DNA of 60,984 nt from Bacillota bacterium (GCA_021793015.1 JAJYTO010000003.1:1-60984), one strand, 5' to 3'; shown: positions 17,157 to 26,897, numbered from the stretch's first letter. Program-made: numbers and translations. The notes: generated by a model not told the origin, from the letters alone.

Positions 17157-18083
17157 GTGGGTATGAATCGGCAGTCTCTGCAGTCGCTCTTCGCAGGCGT
17201 CGCGCAACGCGTCCTTTTTGATGAACCGCTGGCCCGACATACGACATGGCGTATCGGCGGACCTGCGGATGTACTGGTCATTCCGGATACGCTGACGGAG
17301 ATGAAGGCGGCGCTTGCCACTGCGAAACGGCATGAGTTGCCGGTATTTGTCCTGGGCCGGGGCAGCAACCTGCTTGTGAAGGACGGCGGCATGCGGGGAG
17401 TTGTCCTGAAACTGGGTGACGGCTTCGCGGCGGTCGAAACGTCCGGATGCTCTCTGACCGCGCTGGCGGGACGGACGATCATATCCGCTGCCAATATAGC
17501 CATTCGCAGCGGCCTCTCCGGATTGGAATTTGCTTCTTTGATTCCGGGAACGGTGGGCGGCGCCGTCACGATGAACGCTGGCGCTTACGGGGGCGAGATC
17601 AAGGATGTGTTGGCAAAGGCCACGGTGATCAATCGCTCTGGAGAGGTCATGGAAGTGCTGCCGCAGGAATTCGCGTTCGCATATCGCCGCAGCGCCGTCG
17701 AGGAAAAGGGCCTGGTGGTGGTGGAGGCGACATTTGCCCTCAAGGCCGGCGATCGTGCGCAAATGCTGGAGCGCGTCCGCGCATGGAGCGAGCGCAGGGC
17801 GGCAACCCAACCTCTGTCAATGCCGAATTGCGGGAGCGTGTTTCGAAACCCCGCCGGCGATTTTTCCGCGCGTTTGATTGAAGCTGCAGGGTTGAAAGGT
17901 CATCGTATCGGGAACGCGATGATCTCTGATCTCCACGCCAATTTTATCGTGAACCTGGGCCAAGCCCAGGCGACCGACGCGCTGGCGCTCATGAACCTGG
18001 CGCAGACTGCGGTGTGGGAGCGGTTCGGCGTCAAGCTGGAACCGGAAGTGCGAGTGGTAGGGGAGGACGAGGCGCGGAGGTGA
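17157..18083 (+). CDS. murB: UDP-N-acetylenolpyruvoylglucosamine reductase MurB
   Basis: This ~308-residue FAD flavoenzyme reduces UDP-GlcNAc-enolpyruvate to UDP-MurNAc with NADPH. FAD-binding motifs HTTWRIGGPADVL and GRGSNLLVKDGG come first, then SLIPGTVGGAVTMNAGAYGG. YRRS and the catalytic serine in PNCGSVFRNP follow, with the C-terminal GNAMISDLHANFIVN. The absence of an extra loop suggests a type II MurB. GTG 17157 follows AAAGGGG; ATG 17163 with AAGGTG is an equally possible start. It precedes murA, the enzyme supplying its substrate. Confidence 0.95.
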   Translation: MGMNRQSLQSLFAGVAQRVLFDEPLARHTTWRIGGPADVLVIPDTLTEMKAALATAKRHELPVFVLGRGSNLLVKDGGMRGVVLKLGDGFAAVETSGCSLTALAGRTIISAANIAIRSGLSGLEFASLIPGTVGGAVTMNAGAYGGEIKDVLAKATVINRSGEVMEVLPQEFAFAYRRSAVEEKGLVVVEATFALKAGDRAQMLERVRAWSERRAATQPLSMPNCGSVFRNPAGDFSARLIEAAGLKGHRIGNAMISDLHANFIVNLGQAQATDALALMNLAQTAVWERFGVKLEPEVRVVGEDEARR

Positions 18084-18088
18084 CAAAC

Positions 18089-19378
18089 GTGGAGCGTTTG
18101 GTCATTGAAGGCGGTGAGCGTCTCACTGGTTCGATACGGGTACATGGGTCAAAGAATATTGCCCTGCCAATTCTGGCGGCGGTGGTTATGGCTGATGGCG
18201 AAACCGTTGTGCACGATGTGCCGAATCTGGACGACATCCATGTCATGCTGGACATATTGCGCTCACTGGGCGCCCGCGTGACCTATGACAAGGGGAATGT
18301 GACTGTGGATCCTCGCACGATCCACACGACGGACGTGCCCGAGCATTTGATGCGGCTCATGCGCTCGTCGATTTTCTTGATGGGCCCCCTGCTCGGCCGG
18401 TTTGGGTCCGTACGGGTCTCCAAACCGGGCGGCTGTACGATTGGATCCCGCCCGATCGACTTCCATCTGAAGGGGTTGGAACTACTGGGCGCGGAGATCA
18501 TCGATCGGCACGGGTTTATCGAATGCCGGGCGGATCGCTTGCATGGCGCCACGATCTTTCTTGACTACCCAAGCGTCGGCGCGACAGAGAATCTGATGAT
18601 GGCAGCCGCGCTGGCGGACGGGGAGACGGTCATCGGCAATGCGGCGCGGGAACCAGAGATCCGGGACTTGGCGGCATTTCTTGTGAAACTGGGCGCGCGG
18701 GTGCGCGGCGCCGGGGAAGACACGATCACGATTGAAGGTGTGCCGCGCCTGGCCAGTTGTGAATTCGCGGTGTCGCCGGATCGCGTTGTGGCAGGCACGC
18801 TGCTGCTGGGGGCTGCGATGACTAGGGGGAATGTGCAGTTGCGCAACGTGCGGGCCGCGGACCTGACGGCTGTTATCACCAAATTGCGCGAAACAGGTGT
18901 GCAGGTCACTGTTTCGCATGATATACTGGATGTCAAACGCACGGGCGCATTGCGGGCTGTGGATCGTATCCAGACCGCTCCCTTTCCCGGCTTTCCGACG
19001 GATCTGCAGGCTCCTTTCATGTCTCTGCTGACGCTGGCGAGCGGAATCAGCGTCATTTCAGAGACGGTGTTTGAGGATCGCTTTCAACACGTCAGTGAAC
19101 TTCAGCGGATGGGTGCGTCGATCAAGGTTGATCTGCGTTCCGCTTTTGTACGGGGGGTAAAGGAACTGTCGGGGGCGGTGGTCGAGGCCACCGATCTGCG
19201 CGCCGGTGCGGCGCTGGTGCTGGCCGGACTGGCGGCGGAAGGCACGACGGTGGTTGAGCGGATTCACCATATCGATCGCGGTTATGAGGCGCTGGAATTG
19301 CAACTGCGCGGTCTGGGAGCCCGTATCGCCAGAGAGAGAGATGCATTGCGACGGATCGTGAAAAAGGCGGACGCCTAG
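18089..19378 (+). CDS. murA: UDP-GlcNAc 1-carboxyvinyltransferase MurA
   Basis: This 429-residue enzyme transfers enolpyruvate from PEP to UDP-GlcNAc, the first committed step of peptidoglycan synthesis and the target of fosfomycin. Landmarks are [12 protein letters not shown] near residue 20, [11 protein letters not shown], the catalytic cysteine in [11 protein letters not shown] near 113, and later [16 protein letters not shown] and RFQHVSEL. The GTG at 18089 lies 5 bp after a strong GGAGGTGA; the longer frame from 18014 is not conserved. It follows murB by 5 bp. Its TAG stop is the CTAG at the left edge of repeat copy A2. Confidence 0.95.
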   Translation: MERLVIEGGERLTGSIRVHGSKNIALPILAAVVMADGETVVHDVPNLDDIHVMLDILRSLGARVTYDKGNVTVDPRTIHTTDVPEHLMRLMRSSIFLMGPLLGRFGSVRVSKPGGCTIGSRPIDFHLKGLELLGAEIIDRHGFIECRADRLHGATIFLDYPSVGATENLMMAAALADGETVIGNAAREPEIRDLAAFLVKLGARVRGAGEDTITIEGVPRLASCEFAVSPDRVVAGTLLLGAAMTRGNVQLRNVRAADLTAVITKLRETGVQVTVSHDILDVKRTGALRAVDRIQTAPFPGFPTDLQAPFMSLLTLASGISVISETVFEDRFQHVSELQRMGASIKVDLRSAFVRGVKELSGAVVEATDLRAGAALVLAGLAAEGTTVVERIHHIDRGYEALELQLRGLGARIARERDALRRIVKKADA

Positions 19379-19499
19379 AGGACATGTGATAAAGTTCGCG
19401 CAGCAGGCGTTATGATCCCACATATAGTGTTTGAGGCTTTAATCAAACACTATATGTACCGCACCGCGCCTGCCAAATTTCGGTTTATCACATGTCCCC
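19378..19499 (+). repeat. Family A 122-bp nested palindrome, copy A2
   Basis: The outer arms are GAGGACATGTGATAAA and TTTATCACATGTCCCC. A middle pair GCAGGCG/CGCCTGC and an inner hairpin CATATAGTGTTTGA/TCAAACACTATATG with loop GGCTTTAA follow. The length is exactly 122 bp, as in copies A3, A4 and A5. CTA flanks it on the left and TAG on the right. It separates murA from divIB and overlaps the murA stop codon. Confidence 0.92.
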
Positions 19500-19602
19500 T
19501 AGTCGCATGAAGCTTGTCTCTATGTTGGGGTGCAGGTCTTATGCGCTGTACCCCATTTTTCCCTGCGAAGAGGTCCGCCGTTGAAGGGAGTCAAGTCTTG
19601 AC

Positions 19603-20355
19603 GTGGCCGAAAGGGCGCCCGCTGATCATAGACGAAGGATCACATATACAGTGAGCATCTTGATATTTTTCATGCTGGTTTTGTTTGCGGTCTATATTCG
19701 TTCACCGCTTGCGACGGTCAAGACCGTTCGTGTGACCGGAGCCCCAGACATTGCGGCCGCATTATTGATCCGCGACACCGGGATACAGGCTGGACAGAAT
19801 CTGTTTAAGGTGCCGATCGCGGCAGCGGAGCATCGTTTGCTGGCGGACTTCCCGCTGTTGCGAAGCGCGCGCATCGAGCGCAATTTTTTCCGTCGGTCTG
19901 TGACCATCGTCGTGGCAGAGCGCTCTGTGGCGGGCTTGCTGGAGGCAAACGGGGGCTTTTACACGGTGCTGACTGACGGAATGGTTTTGGAAAATAACAC
20001 CACAGGCATTGGCGTAAGCAAACCGATTCTGTCTACATCGCAACCATTGTCCATCAGTTTGGGCAGCAAGCTGCAAAATCCCGGACTGCTCGCGGTCTGT
20101 CGGCAACTGCCGGGCGTGCCTCTGGCAGAGGTGGCTCAACTCTCGGAACTGCATGTGGAACCAATGAACGGCCAACTCGGCATTCTGGCGTTTACGCGCG
20201 ACGGCTTTGAGATTCGCATGCCGATCGGTCATATTCGCGCTTCGCTGGCTCTCTACGACGCGATTCGGCGCAAACTGGCGCTGATGCATGTGGGACCCGG
20301 CCTGGTGGACCTGATTTCGAGCAAAAACGGAGTGTACAAGCCGTATCGCAAATAG
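19603..20355 (+). CDS. divIB: Cell division protein DivIB/FtsQ
   Basis: This 250-residue bitopic membrane protein stabilises the FtsL-DivIC pair at the septum. It has a short basic cytoplasmic start, one membrane span (about 17-33), a POTRA domain (VKTVRVTGAPDIAAALL... around 38-105) and a DivIB/FtsQ beta domain. GTG 19603 is preceded by AAGGGAG at 12 bp, which is a little far; a GTG at 19650 inside the span is less likely. The order murB-murA-divIB is typical of sporeformers. Confidence 0.88.
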   Translation: MAERAPADHRRRITYTVSILIFFMLVLFAVYIRSPLATVKTVRVTGAPDIAAALLIRDTGIQAGQNLFKVPIAAAEHRLLADFPLLRSARIERNFFRRSVTIVVAERSVAGLLEANGGFYTVLTDGMVLENNTTGIGVSKPILSTSQPLSISLGSKLQNPGLLAVCRQLPGVPLAEVAQLSELHVEPMNGQLGILAFTRDGFEIRMPIGHIRASLALYDAIRRKLALMHVGPGLVDLISSKNGVYKPYRK

Positions 20356-20379
20356 ACCCGCACGCTCCGTTCTGACCCG

Positions 20380-20401
20380 CCAGGGACGATCGATTTTCCG
20401 G
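20380..20401 (+). repeat. Family C tail fragment (C6)
   Basis: CAGGGACGATCGATTTTCCG matches the right-hand tail of family C copies C1 and C5. No palindrome arms are present, so this is either a remnant or an independently used end. It lies just before the ribosome site of the first DUF881 gene. Confidence 0.55.
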
Positions 20402-20420
20402 AAAGAGGAGGGTTCGGGAC

Positions 20421-21173
20421 GTGAAAGAATCGCCGCGCACCGCGACGAATGCGCCTCTCCGCAGACGGGTTGTCGGCTCGTGGACCATTGTCGCAGCGGT
20501 ATTTGGCCTGATGGTGTCCGTGCAGTATCACGATGTGGCGCTGGGCGGCGCCGCCATATGGTCGGCATTGCCTGATGTCTCCAGCGTGAGCGCGCGTCTC
20601 GCGGCGGTCGACAACGTAAACCAGGCGCTGCGAAGACGGGAAAGCGGCGTCATGCGCAACATACTGGCGCTGCAGTCGGACGCCCTTCGGCGGGGAGGCG
20701 CGACGGCTCTTGTGGAACGCCAATTGCATGCGGCGCGGGTGTTGGCGGGAACAGTGGCGCTCACAGGCCCCGGCGTTGTCGTCACCATCTCGGACGGTCG
20801 CATGAGCGGCCCTGACCTTGCGCAGTTTCTCACCCATGACTGGGATCTGCGTTCGGTGGTGAATGAACTGTTTGTCGCCGGCGCGGACGCTGTGTCCATC
20901 AATTCGGCGCGCATCACGGCGCAAACCGGCGTGTACTGCATCGGGCCCGTGGTGCGCGTGGGGAATATGCGTCTGGGCCCGCCCTTTGTCATTCGCGCGA
21001 TCGGCGACAGTTCTGTGCTGGCGGCCGCCCTCAACCTGCCTGGCGGAGTGCTCGACGCGCTGCGCGGCGCAAACCGGGGTCTGCATGTGACGAGGCCGCA
21101 GCAGAAGCGGCGCATTCGGGTCCCCGCCTACGAACCCGCGCTTTTTGCGCAGACCGGGGAGGCGTTGCCATGA
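20421..21173 (+). CDS. DUF881 family membrane protein (YlxW-like)
   Basis: This 250-residue protein has one N-terminal membrane span (about 20-40), a helical stretch and a C-terminal DUF881 domain. The domain carries TGPGVVVTISDG, NELFVAGADAVSIN and VRVGNMRLGPPFVIRAIG. DUF881 proteins lie between divIB and sbp in many sporulating Bacillota; their biochemical role is unknown, probably envelope or division related. The GTG follows AGAGGAGGG. The end overlaps the next DUF881 gene by ATGA, so the pair is likely translated together. Confidence 0.88.
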   Translation: MKESPRTATNAPLRRRVVGSWTIVAAVFGLMVSVQYHDVALGGAAIWSALPDVSSVSARLAAVDNVNQALRRRESGVMRNILALQSDALRRGGATALVERQLHAARVLAGTVALTGPGVVVTISDGRMSGPDLAQFLTHDWDLRSVVNELFVAGADAVSINSARITAQTGVYCIGPVVRVGNMRLGPPFVIRAIGDSSVLAAALNLPGGVLDALRGANRGLHVTRPQQKRRIRVPAYEPALFAQTGEALP

Positions 21174-21907
21174 CGCCTGTCTCCCTGAAAGCGTTGTTTG
21201 GCGTGAGCGTGACGCTCGGAATTTTGCTGGGGTTGGAATTTCACGTTGACCGCACCCCCGCAGTACAGGCGTACACCTCGTATCTGTCGCAGAGTGAGGC
21301 TCTGAACGCGGCTTTAGCCAGAACTGGCGTGTTGACGCGCGCGCTGGCCGCGGGCGATGCCCAACTGCATGCGCTGGAGGAGGTGTCCGGACACGCCAGG
21401 GTTGGTTTAGTTGATTTGCGCCGGGAACTTGTCCATCTGGAGAAACAGGCGGGCTTAACGCCGCTTTCCGGGCCCGGCGTCCGCATCCGCATCGCCTTTG
21501 ACCCCAAGTTGCCGACCATTGCCGGGCTGACCTCCGTGGATGAGGCGACCCAACTGCAGATGGTTGTCGGCGCGCTTCAGGCGGCCGGCGCGCAGGCTGT
21601 CGCCATCAACGGACAGCGGCTTGTCGCCACATCCAGCATCCGGTCCGTGCATGGGCTCTCGGCGAGCGCCGATCCATTTTCCGGCGTTGTGCAGGTGAAT
21701 GGGCAACCCGTTCTTGCGCCATACGAGATCGCTGCGATCGGTGCACCCGATCGATTGGCCGCGATCTTGACTGCGGAGGCGCTCGGGCAGCAGTTCAACA
21801 TCCTGGAGCAATCCTTTGCCGTCTCCCTGTTTCGCAGGGGCCCAATCACCGTGCCAGCATACACGGGGCCGTTGCCTGGCAAGTACGCTACGGAGGTAGG
21901 TATGTGA
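21170..21907 (+). CDS. DUF881 family membrane protein (YlxX-like)
   Basis: This second DUF881 protein (245 residues) is a diverged tandem paralogue of its neighbour. It has a membrane span at about 5-21, a predicted coiled coil near 60-95 (VDLRRELVHLEKQ), then LSGPGVRIRIAFD and GALQAAGAQAVAINGQRL. Like the first copy it should sit in the membrane with the domain outside. The ATG overlaps the preceding stop by 4 bp, and sbp follows 1 bp after its stop. Confidence 0.88.
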   Translation: MTPVSLKALFGVSVTLGILLGLEFHVDRTPAVQAYTSYLSQSEALNAALARTGVLTRALAAGDAQLHALEEVSGHARVGLVDLRRELVHLEKQAGLTPLSGPGVRIRIAFDPKLPTIAGLTSVDEATQLQMVVGALQAAGAQAVAINGQRLVATSSIRSVHGLSASADPFSGVVQVNGQPVLAPYEIAAIGAPDRLAAILTAEALGQQFNILEQSFAVSLFRRGPITVPAYTGPLPGKYATEVGM

Positions 21908-21908
21908 G

Positions 21909-22268
21909 ATGAGAATGGCGATTGTGCCGGTGCTTGGATTGTTGGTTGGCCTGGCTGTCGGAATGGCGGTCAATGTTCGCCTGCCGATTCAGTATGCGGC
22001 CTATCTGTCGGTGGCGATTCTGGCCGCTCTGGACACCGTGTTTGGCGGCGTCAATGCCGGATTGCAGCAGCGGTTTGATCCGCGCGTGTTCCTGACGGGT
22101 TTTTTCTCCAATACGCTGCTCGCCGCCGCTTTGGCGTTCATCGGCTCGCTGCTTGGCGTCGATCTCACATTGGCCGCCGTGGTTGCCTTCGGCGTTCGGA
22201 TTTTTAATAATCTGGCGGCCATTCGTCATCAGGTTTTGCAGCGTAAAAAAATCCCTTCCCAACAGTAG
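21909..22268 (+). CDS. sbp: Small basic protein Sbp (DUF1290)
   Basis: This 119-residue polytopic membrane protein has about four hydrophobic segments and a basic C-terminus (RHQVLQRKK). Motifs GLAVGMAVNVRLP, YLSVAILAALDTVFGG and RIFNNLAAIR are conserved in the family. It is found upstream of ftsA in sporeformers and its function is unknown. Its arrangement directly after two DUF881 genes repeats the B. subtilis ylxW-ylxX-sbp order. Confidence 0.9.
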   Translation: MRMAIVPVLGLLVGLAVGMAVNVRLPIQYAAYLSVAILAALDTVFGGVNAGLQQRFDPRVFLTGFFSNTLLAAALAFIGSLLGVDLTLAAVVAFGVRIFNNLAAIRHQVLQRKKIPSQQ

Positions 22269-22347
22269 ACACTTTCATGCTAAGATAGATTGGTATATGT
22301 ATAGAGACGGTTTCTGGGAAGTTGATTGGAGAAGGGAGTGCCACTCC

Positions 22348-23574
22348 TTGACCAAGGGAGATATCATTGTCGGATTGGACATTGGAACCTCGACAGTCCG
22401 TGCGATCATCGGAGAGCTTGACGGATTGAATGTCAATATTATCGGGGTTGGTACGGCAAAGAGCGATGGGATAAAAAAAGGGGCTATCGTCGACATCGAC
22501 AAGACGGTGACGGCGATCCGGGCGGCAGTGGACCATGCAGAGCGCATGGTGGGCATATCGATTGGGGCCGCTTACGTCGGGGTGTCGGGCAGTCATATCT
22601 CCCTGCAACCCAGTCATGGCATCGTGGCGGTTTCCGCAGTCGATCGGGAGATTGGCGATGAGGATGTGGAAAGGGTCCTCGCAGCGGCCCGTGTGATCAA
22701 TTTGCCTACGGAACGGGAGATCGTGGATGTTGTGCCCCGTGAATTCACGGTCGACGGGCTGCAGGAGGTGACCGATCCCCGGGGCATGATCGGAGTGCGC
22801 CTCGAGGTTGATACATACGTCGTTACGGGTTCGCGCACGGTCCTGCATAATCTCTTGCGGTGCGTGGAGCGGGCGGATATCGAGGTGGCCGGAACGGTTC
22901 TCATGCCGCTTGCCGCAGCCGGGATGGTGCTCACCAATGATGAGAGGAAACTCGGTGTGGTGCTTGTCGACGTCGGCGCAGGATCGACGACGATTTCGGT
23001 GTTTGAACGCGGTACATTGGAACGTTTTGCGGTCATTCCCGTCGGCGGCGACAGCGTGACGAGCGATATCACCGTCGGTCTGCAAACGGGCACGGACGCT
23101 GCGGAAGCGGCCAAGTGCCGGCACGGCGTCGCGCAGGTTTCCTCAGCGCGTGAAGAGGAGAAATTCAAGGTATCGCGAATAGGTAGTAGTATGGATCGGG
23201 AGTGTACAGCGGTCGAACTCGCGTATATTATTGAGCCTCGTGTGCAGGAGATCTTCTCTTTGGTCCGGGGCGAGGTGGAACGGATGGGGTACCCGAGGGG
23301 GCTGCCAAGCGGTTACGTGCTGTCCGGGGGATCGATGCTGCTCAGAGGGGCCGACAGACTGGCGGAACAGGAACTGGGTGGACCGGTTCGCATAGCGATT
23401 CCCGATTATGTGGGTGTGCGCGATCCATCCTATGTGGGCTGTGTCGGGATGATCAAGTATGTGTCCAGATATTACCAAAAACAGGCGGTCGCGGCAACCT
23501 CACAACCAAGGCGGTCCAAACGCGGCGTGAGCATTCTGCAGAAGATCAAGAATTGGTTTCAAGACTTCATCTAG
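22348..23574 (+). CDS. ftsA: Cell division protein FtsA
   Basis: This 408-residue actin-like ATPase tethers FtsZ to the membrane. Phosphate loop 1 [19 protein letters not shown] starts near residue 6, the SHS2 1C domain follows with [10 protein letters not shown], and phosphate loop 2 is [15 protein letters not shown]. The adenosine motif [13 protein letters not shown] comes next, and the C-terminal amphipathic helix ends [10 protein letters not shown]. The TTG at 22348 follows GAAGGGAG by 9 bp; the open frame before it has no homology. FtsZ lies 46 bp downstream. Confidence 0.94.
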   Translation: MTKGDIIVGLDIGTSTVRAIIGELDGLNVNIIGVGTAKSDGIKKGAIVDIDKTVTAIRAAVDHAERMVGISIGAAYVGVSGSHISLQPSHGIVAVSAVDREIGDEDVERVLAAARVINLPTEREIVDVVPREFTVDGLQEVTDPRGMIGVRLEVDTYVVTGSRTVLHNLLRCVERADIEVAGTVLMPLAAAGMVLTNDERKLGVVLVDVGAGSTTISVFERGTLERFAVIPVGGDSVTSDITVGLQTGTDAAEAAKCRHGVAQVSSAREEEKFKVSRIGSSMDRECTAVELAYIIEPRVQEIFSLVRGEVERMGYPRGLPSGYVLSGGSMLLRGADRLAEQELGGPVRIAIPDYVGVRDPSYVGCVGMIKYVSRYYQKQAVAATSQPRRSKRGVSILQKIKNWFQDFI

Positions 23575-23620
23575 TTGTATATTTCGTGCGTGTCATATAG
23601 GGCGTCAAGGAGGACGTGTG

Positions 23621-24697
23621 ATGTTGGAGTTCGATTTTGAACTGGATTCGCTGGCGCATATCAAGGTCATCGGCGTGGGCGGAGGCGGGTGCAACGCGGT
23701 GAACCGAATGATCGAGTCGGGCGTCCGCAATGTGGATTTTATCACGGTTAACACGGATGCGCAGGCTCTTCATCTCTCAAAAGCGCCCGATCGCATTCAG
23801 ATCGGCGAAAAACTGACTCGCGGTCTTGGCGCAGGGGCCAACCCGGACATAGGCAAACGAGCTGCTGAAGAGAGCCGGGAAGCGGTCATGAACGCCTTGC
23901 GGGGCGCCGACATGGTGTTTGTTACGGCAGGCATGGGCGGGGGGACAGGAACGGGGGCCGCGCCGGTGATCGCGGAGATCGCGAAAGAACTGGGCGCCCT
24001 GACCGTGGGAGTCGTGACAAAACCATTTACTTTTGAGGGTCGCCGCCGCTTGACGCAGGCGGAGAACGGCATCTCCGCGCTGAAAGAGAAAGTGGATACG
24101 CTCATCGTCATCCCGAATGACCGACTGCTGGAAATCGTCGAGAAAAATACGCCGATGCTGGATGCTTTTCGCGAAGCGGATAATGTGCTCCGCCAGGGTG
24201 TGTCGGGAATCTCTGACCTGATCGCGGAAGCTGGGTTGATCAACGTTGACTTTGCCGATGTGAAAACGATCATGACCGAACGCGGGTCCGCTCTCATGGG
24301 CATAGGCGTGGCGAGCGGCGAGAAGCGGGCGGCGGAGGCTGCTCAAAAAGCCATTCGCAGCCCATTGTTGGAAACATCCATCGACGGCGCCCGCGGTGTC
24401 TTGATTCAGGTTGCCGGGGGGGAAAATCTTACGTTGTTCGAGGTGACCGAAGCCGCCGATATCGTGGCTGAGGCTGCCGATGCGGAAGTGAATCTGATCT
24501 TTGGCGCTGTGATCAAGCCCGATCTTAAGGACGAACTGATCGTTACTGTGATTGCCACGGGTTTTGAGCACCGTCCAAGCACCGCTGCGCCAAAGCCCAT
24601 TCTGCGCAAACCGGAGGGCCAGTCGGGACCGCCTGTGTCCAGTGACAATCTGGAGATCCCGGCTTTTTTGCGCAATCGACAAAATCCCCGTTCATAG
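23621..24697 (+). CDS. ftsZ: Cell division protein FtsZ
   Basis: This 358-residue tubulin-like GTPase forms the Z ring. The N-terminal [17 protein letters not shown], the tubulin signature [14 protein letters not shown] near residue 106, the synergy loop [12 protein letters not shown] region and VIATGF are all present. The C-terminal conserved peptide is [12 protein letters not shown]-like ([13 protein letters not shown]), which binds FtsA and SepF. An AAGGAGG site lies 7 bp before the ATG; a GTG directly before it adds one residue. It is the last gene of the dcw block. Confidence 0.97.
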   Translation: MLEFDFELDSLAHIKVIGVGGGGCNAVNRMIESGVRNVDFITVNTDAQALHLSKAPDRIQIGEKLTRGLGAGANPDIGKRAAEESREAVMNALRGADMVFVTAGMGGGTGTGAAPVIAEIAKELGALTVGVVTKPFTFEGRRRLTQAENGISALKEKVDTLIVIPNDRLLEIVEKNTPMLDAFREADNVLRQGVSGISDLIAEAGLINVDFADVKTIMTERGSALMGIGVASGEKRAAEAAQKAIRSPLLETSIDGARGVLIQVAGGENLTLFEVTEAADIVAEAADAEVNLIFGAVIKPDLKDELIVTVIATGFEHRPSTAAPKPILRKPEGQSGPPVSSDNLEIPAFLRNRQNPRS

Positions 24698-24776
24698 ACG
24701 CGTCGTTGTGTATGCGGGGCGTCGCGCGCAGTTCTCCCCGCACGGCGAGTTGCGCAGACGCCTGAAAAGGACGTGT

Positions 24777-24824
24777 GGACAAGAATCCGCCTGGACCCCG
24801 AATGGTCCGGGCGGATTCTTGTCC
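24777..24824 (+). terminator. Long GC-rich hairpin after ftsZ, probable terminator
   Basis: A 21-bp stem runs from GGACAAGAATCCGCC through GGACC, with loop CCGAAT and the matching right arm ending in GGCGGATTCTTGTCC. Only one G-T wobble is present. No T-run follows, so it may block RNA decay or work as a weak or bidirectional terminator at the end of the ftsA-ftsZ transcript. Confidence 0.6.
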
Positions 24825-24956
24825 TGCAGGGGGCTGCGCCGGGAGCGTCGGACGTCCGCTTCAACGCGCGTAACTGGGCAGCGCGATGCATTCGTGGGCG
24901 GCAGCGGAGCGCCTGGTGTCACCTCCAACGAGAGCAGCCTACTGTTTTATGAGGTT

Positions 24957-25099
24957 GTTCAAAAAGGGGTCAGAACTCCCTGGCGCATTGCTGCGTCAGC
25001 GCCAAGAATGCTCCCTCACGTACCCAAAACGTACGCTCGGTCCGCATTCTTGGCTCGCTTCCTTGCACTGCGCGGGGCTTACCTGACCCCTTTTTGAAC
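24957..25099 (-). repeat. Family B nested palindrome, intact copy B1
   Basis: The outer arms are GTTCAAAAAGGGGTCAG and CTGACCCCTTTTTGAAC. Inside, GCCAAGAATGC and GCATTCTTGGC pair, and ACGTAC with GTACGT form the tip. The length is 143 bp. Copy B2 at 43335-43601 has the same sequence in the opposite orientation but carries a family A element inside. With the ftsZ hairpin and the spoIIG promoter it accounts for most of the ftsZ-spoIIGA gap. Confidence 0.88.
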
Positions 25100-25143
25100 A
25101 GGCACTTTTATGTCGATTCTTTTCTTGTTGACAGGGGCAAGTT

Positions 25144-25176
25144 CTGACAAACTTCGCAATACACATGTACTATACT
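25144..25176 (+). promoter_or_regulatory. Candidate spoIIG promoter with long spacer
   Basis: CTGACA at 25144 and TATACT at 25171 are 21 bp apart. In B. subtilis the Spo0A-activated spoIIG promoter has an unusually long 22-bp spacer, so this spacing and location fit that architecture. TGTCGAT at 25112 resembles a Spo0A box (TGTCGAA) with one mismatch. Start of transcription would be near 25183, before the AGGGGG ribosome site. Confidence 0.45.
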
Positions 25177-25205
25177 GTGGGCACTCACCCGCAGGGGGTT
25201 CTCAT

Positions 25206-26228
25206 GTGGTCGTCTACGTGGATGTTGCATTTGCTGTCAATCTTTGCGTCGATGCCTGTCTGCTGCTGATCACGGCTTCTTTGTTGCGCCATCGCATTTC
25301 GATGCGCAGGGCCATCGCTGCGGCGAGCGTGGGATCACTGTATGCGGTGGCCACATTATTTCCCGGCGTCGGGTGGCTGCGGGCGTTTCTGTGGAAATGG
25401 CTTTGTTCGCTGGTCATGGTGAATATCGCGTTCTCCGTTCGAATAGTGTCGCGGTATAGCTACTCTCGGCTGCTGCGCATGGCCAGATTGACGGCGGCGT
25501 TTTACGCCGTCACCTTCGCCGCTGCGGGTGCGGCCTATGGATTGGATAGCCTGTTTGCGCCGCGGTCGTCCGCATTTTCCGGTCTGATGTTGATTCATGG
25601 ACAGATTGCCTGGTGGACTGGCATGTCCACTCTTGGACTGGTGATTGGACTGCCGACGGCGCTGATGACAGTTCGCGCGCTGTGGGGGTATGCGGTGCAG
25701 CGCAGGCGCGACAGCGGACAAATGGTCGTCATGCGCCTGTCGGTGGGGGAACGGTGCGTTGAGGTGAGAGCGTTGCTTGATACGGGCAATACGCTCGTCG
25801 ATCCGGTAACACGAATACCGGTGGCGGTGGCGCAGGCCGATCGGGTTGCGGAACTGCTTCCCGCCGGGTTGGCTTCCGCCATTTCGCGCTGGCAAGATCC
25901 GTTGCAGGCGCTGTATGGCCAGAGCGCCAATCTGGAACAGTTTGCGAGTCGCATCAGCATCGTGCCCTATCGTGGCGTGGGTGGACACGGCGGGCATCTG
26001 CTGGCGTTTCGACCTGACGAAGCCGTGGCGCTTCAGGATACTGGCGCAGTGTCCCTGAAACCCATTCTGATCGCAGTGCAACTGCACCAGCTCTCCAGGG
26101 GAGATGAGTACGACTGCATCCTGCCCGCCAGCGTCGCGACTTTACTCGTAGAAGGGGGAGAGAGCAGTGTTGATGCCGATTCGCATACGCCTTCAGGTGA
26201 GGCTACTCGTTCTTCGCATTCTGCTTAG
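25206..26228 (+). CDS. spoIIGA: Sporulation sigma-E factor-processing peptidase SpoIIGA
   Basis: This ~340-residue membrane-embedded aspartic protease sits in the sporulation septum and cleaves pro-sigma E in the mother cell. Five N-terminal membrane segments cover about the first 160 residues. The protease half holds the active-site DTGN in [13 protein letters not shown] near residue 191. The GTG at 25206 gives [13 protein letters not shown], matching the family start, and lies 7 bp after AGGGGG. The 3' end overlaps sigE by about 60 bp, so substrate and protease are coexpressed. Confidence 0.93.
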   Translation: MVVYVDVAFAVNLCVDACLLLITASLLRHRISMRRAIAAASVGSLYAVATLFPGVGWLRAFLWKWLCSLVMVNIAFSVRIVSRYSYSRLLRMARLTAAFYAVTFAAAGAAYGLDSLFAPRSSAFSGLMLIHGQIAWWTGMSTLGLVIGLPTALMTVRALWGYAVQRRRDSGQMVVMRLSVGERCVEVRALLDTGNTLVDPVTRIPVAVAQADRVAELLPAGLASAISRWQDPLQALYGQSANLEQFASRISIVPYRGVGGHGGHLLAFRPDEAVALQDTGAVSLKPILIAVQLHQLSRGDEYDCILPASVATLLVEGGESSVDADSHTPSGEATRSSHSA

Positions 26229-26895
26229 ACTGGGCGCTGGTCCTGATTCGATCCACTATGTCGGCGGGAGCGAGGCTTTGCCGCCTCCACTGACGCGCGA
26301 GGAAGAAGAATTTTTGCTGGAGCGGCTGCCTGGCGGCGATGAGGCCGTCCGGTCGCTGCTTATTGAACGCAACTTGCGCCTGGTCGTATACATCGCGCGC
26401 AAATTCGAAAACACGGGGATCAATATCGAGGACCTGGTGTCCATTGGAACGATTGGGCTGATCAAGGCTGTCAACACGTTTGACACCGAAAAGAAAATCA
26501 AACTCGCCACCTATGCGTCTCGCTGTATCGAAAATGAGATTTTGATGTTTCTGCGCAGAAACAATAAAATCAGGGTGGAAGTTTCGTTTGATGAGCCGCT
26601 CAATGTGGACTGGGACGGCAATGAATTGTTGCTGTCAGACGTCCTGGGAACGGAAGGCGACACCATTTATAAGGACATTGAGGAAGAAGTTGACCGAACT
26701 CTGCTCTACGGAGCTCTCGACAAACTGACGGAACGGGAACGCAGAATCATGGAACTGCGTTTTGGTTTGATTGGTGAAAAGGAAATGACGCAAAAAGATG
26801 TCGCAGATCTGCTGGGCATCTCACAGTCTTACATTTCGCGGCTGGAAAAACGCATCATCAAGCGTTTGCGCAAAGAATTCAACAAGATGATATAG
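26167..26895 (+). CDS. sigE: RNA polymerase sporulation sigma factor SigE (pro-sigma E)
   Basis: This 242-residue sigma-70 family protein controls early mother-cell gene expression. An amphipathic basic pro-sequence of about 27 residues precedes [18 protein letters not shown], matching the region where SpoIIGA cleaves in B. subtilis. Region 2 ([27 protein letters not shown]) and region 4 ([20 protein letters not shown]) are intact. Possible starts GTG 26167, TTG 26170 and ATG 26173 all follow AAGGGGGAG. It is cotranscribed with spoIIGA. Confidence 0.96.
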   Translation: MLMPIRIRLQVRLLVLRILLRLGAGPDSIHYVGGSEALPPPLTREEEEFLLERLPGGDEAVRSLLIERNLRLVVYIARKFENTGINIEDLVSIGTIGLIKAVNTFDTEKKIKLATYASRCIENEILMFLRRNNKIRVEVSFDEPLNVDWDGNELLLSDVLGTEGDTIYKDIEEEVDRTLLYGALDKLTERERRIMELRFGLIGEKEMTQKDVADLLGISQSYISRLEKRIIKRLRKEFNKMI

Positions 26896-26897
26896 CT

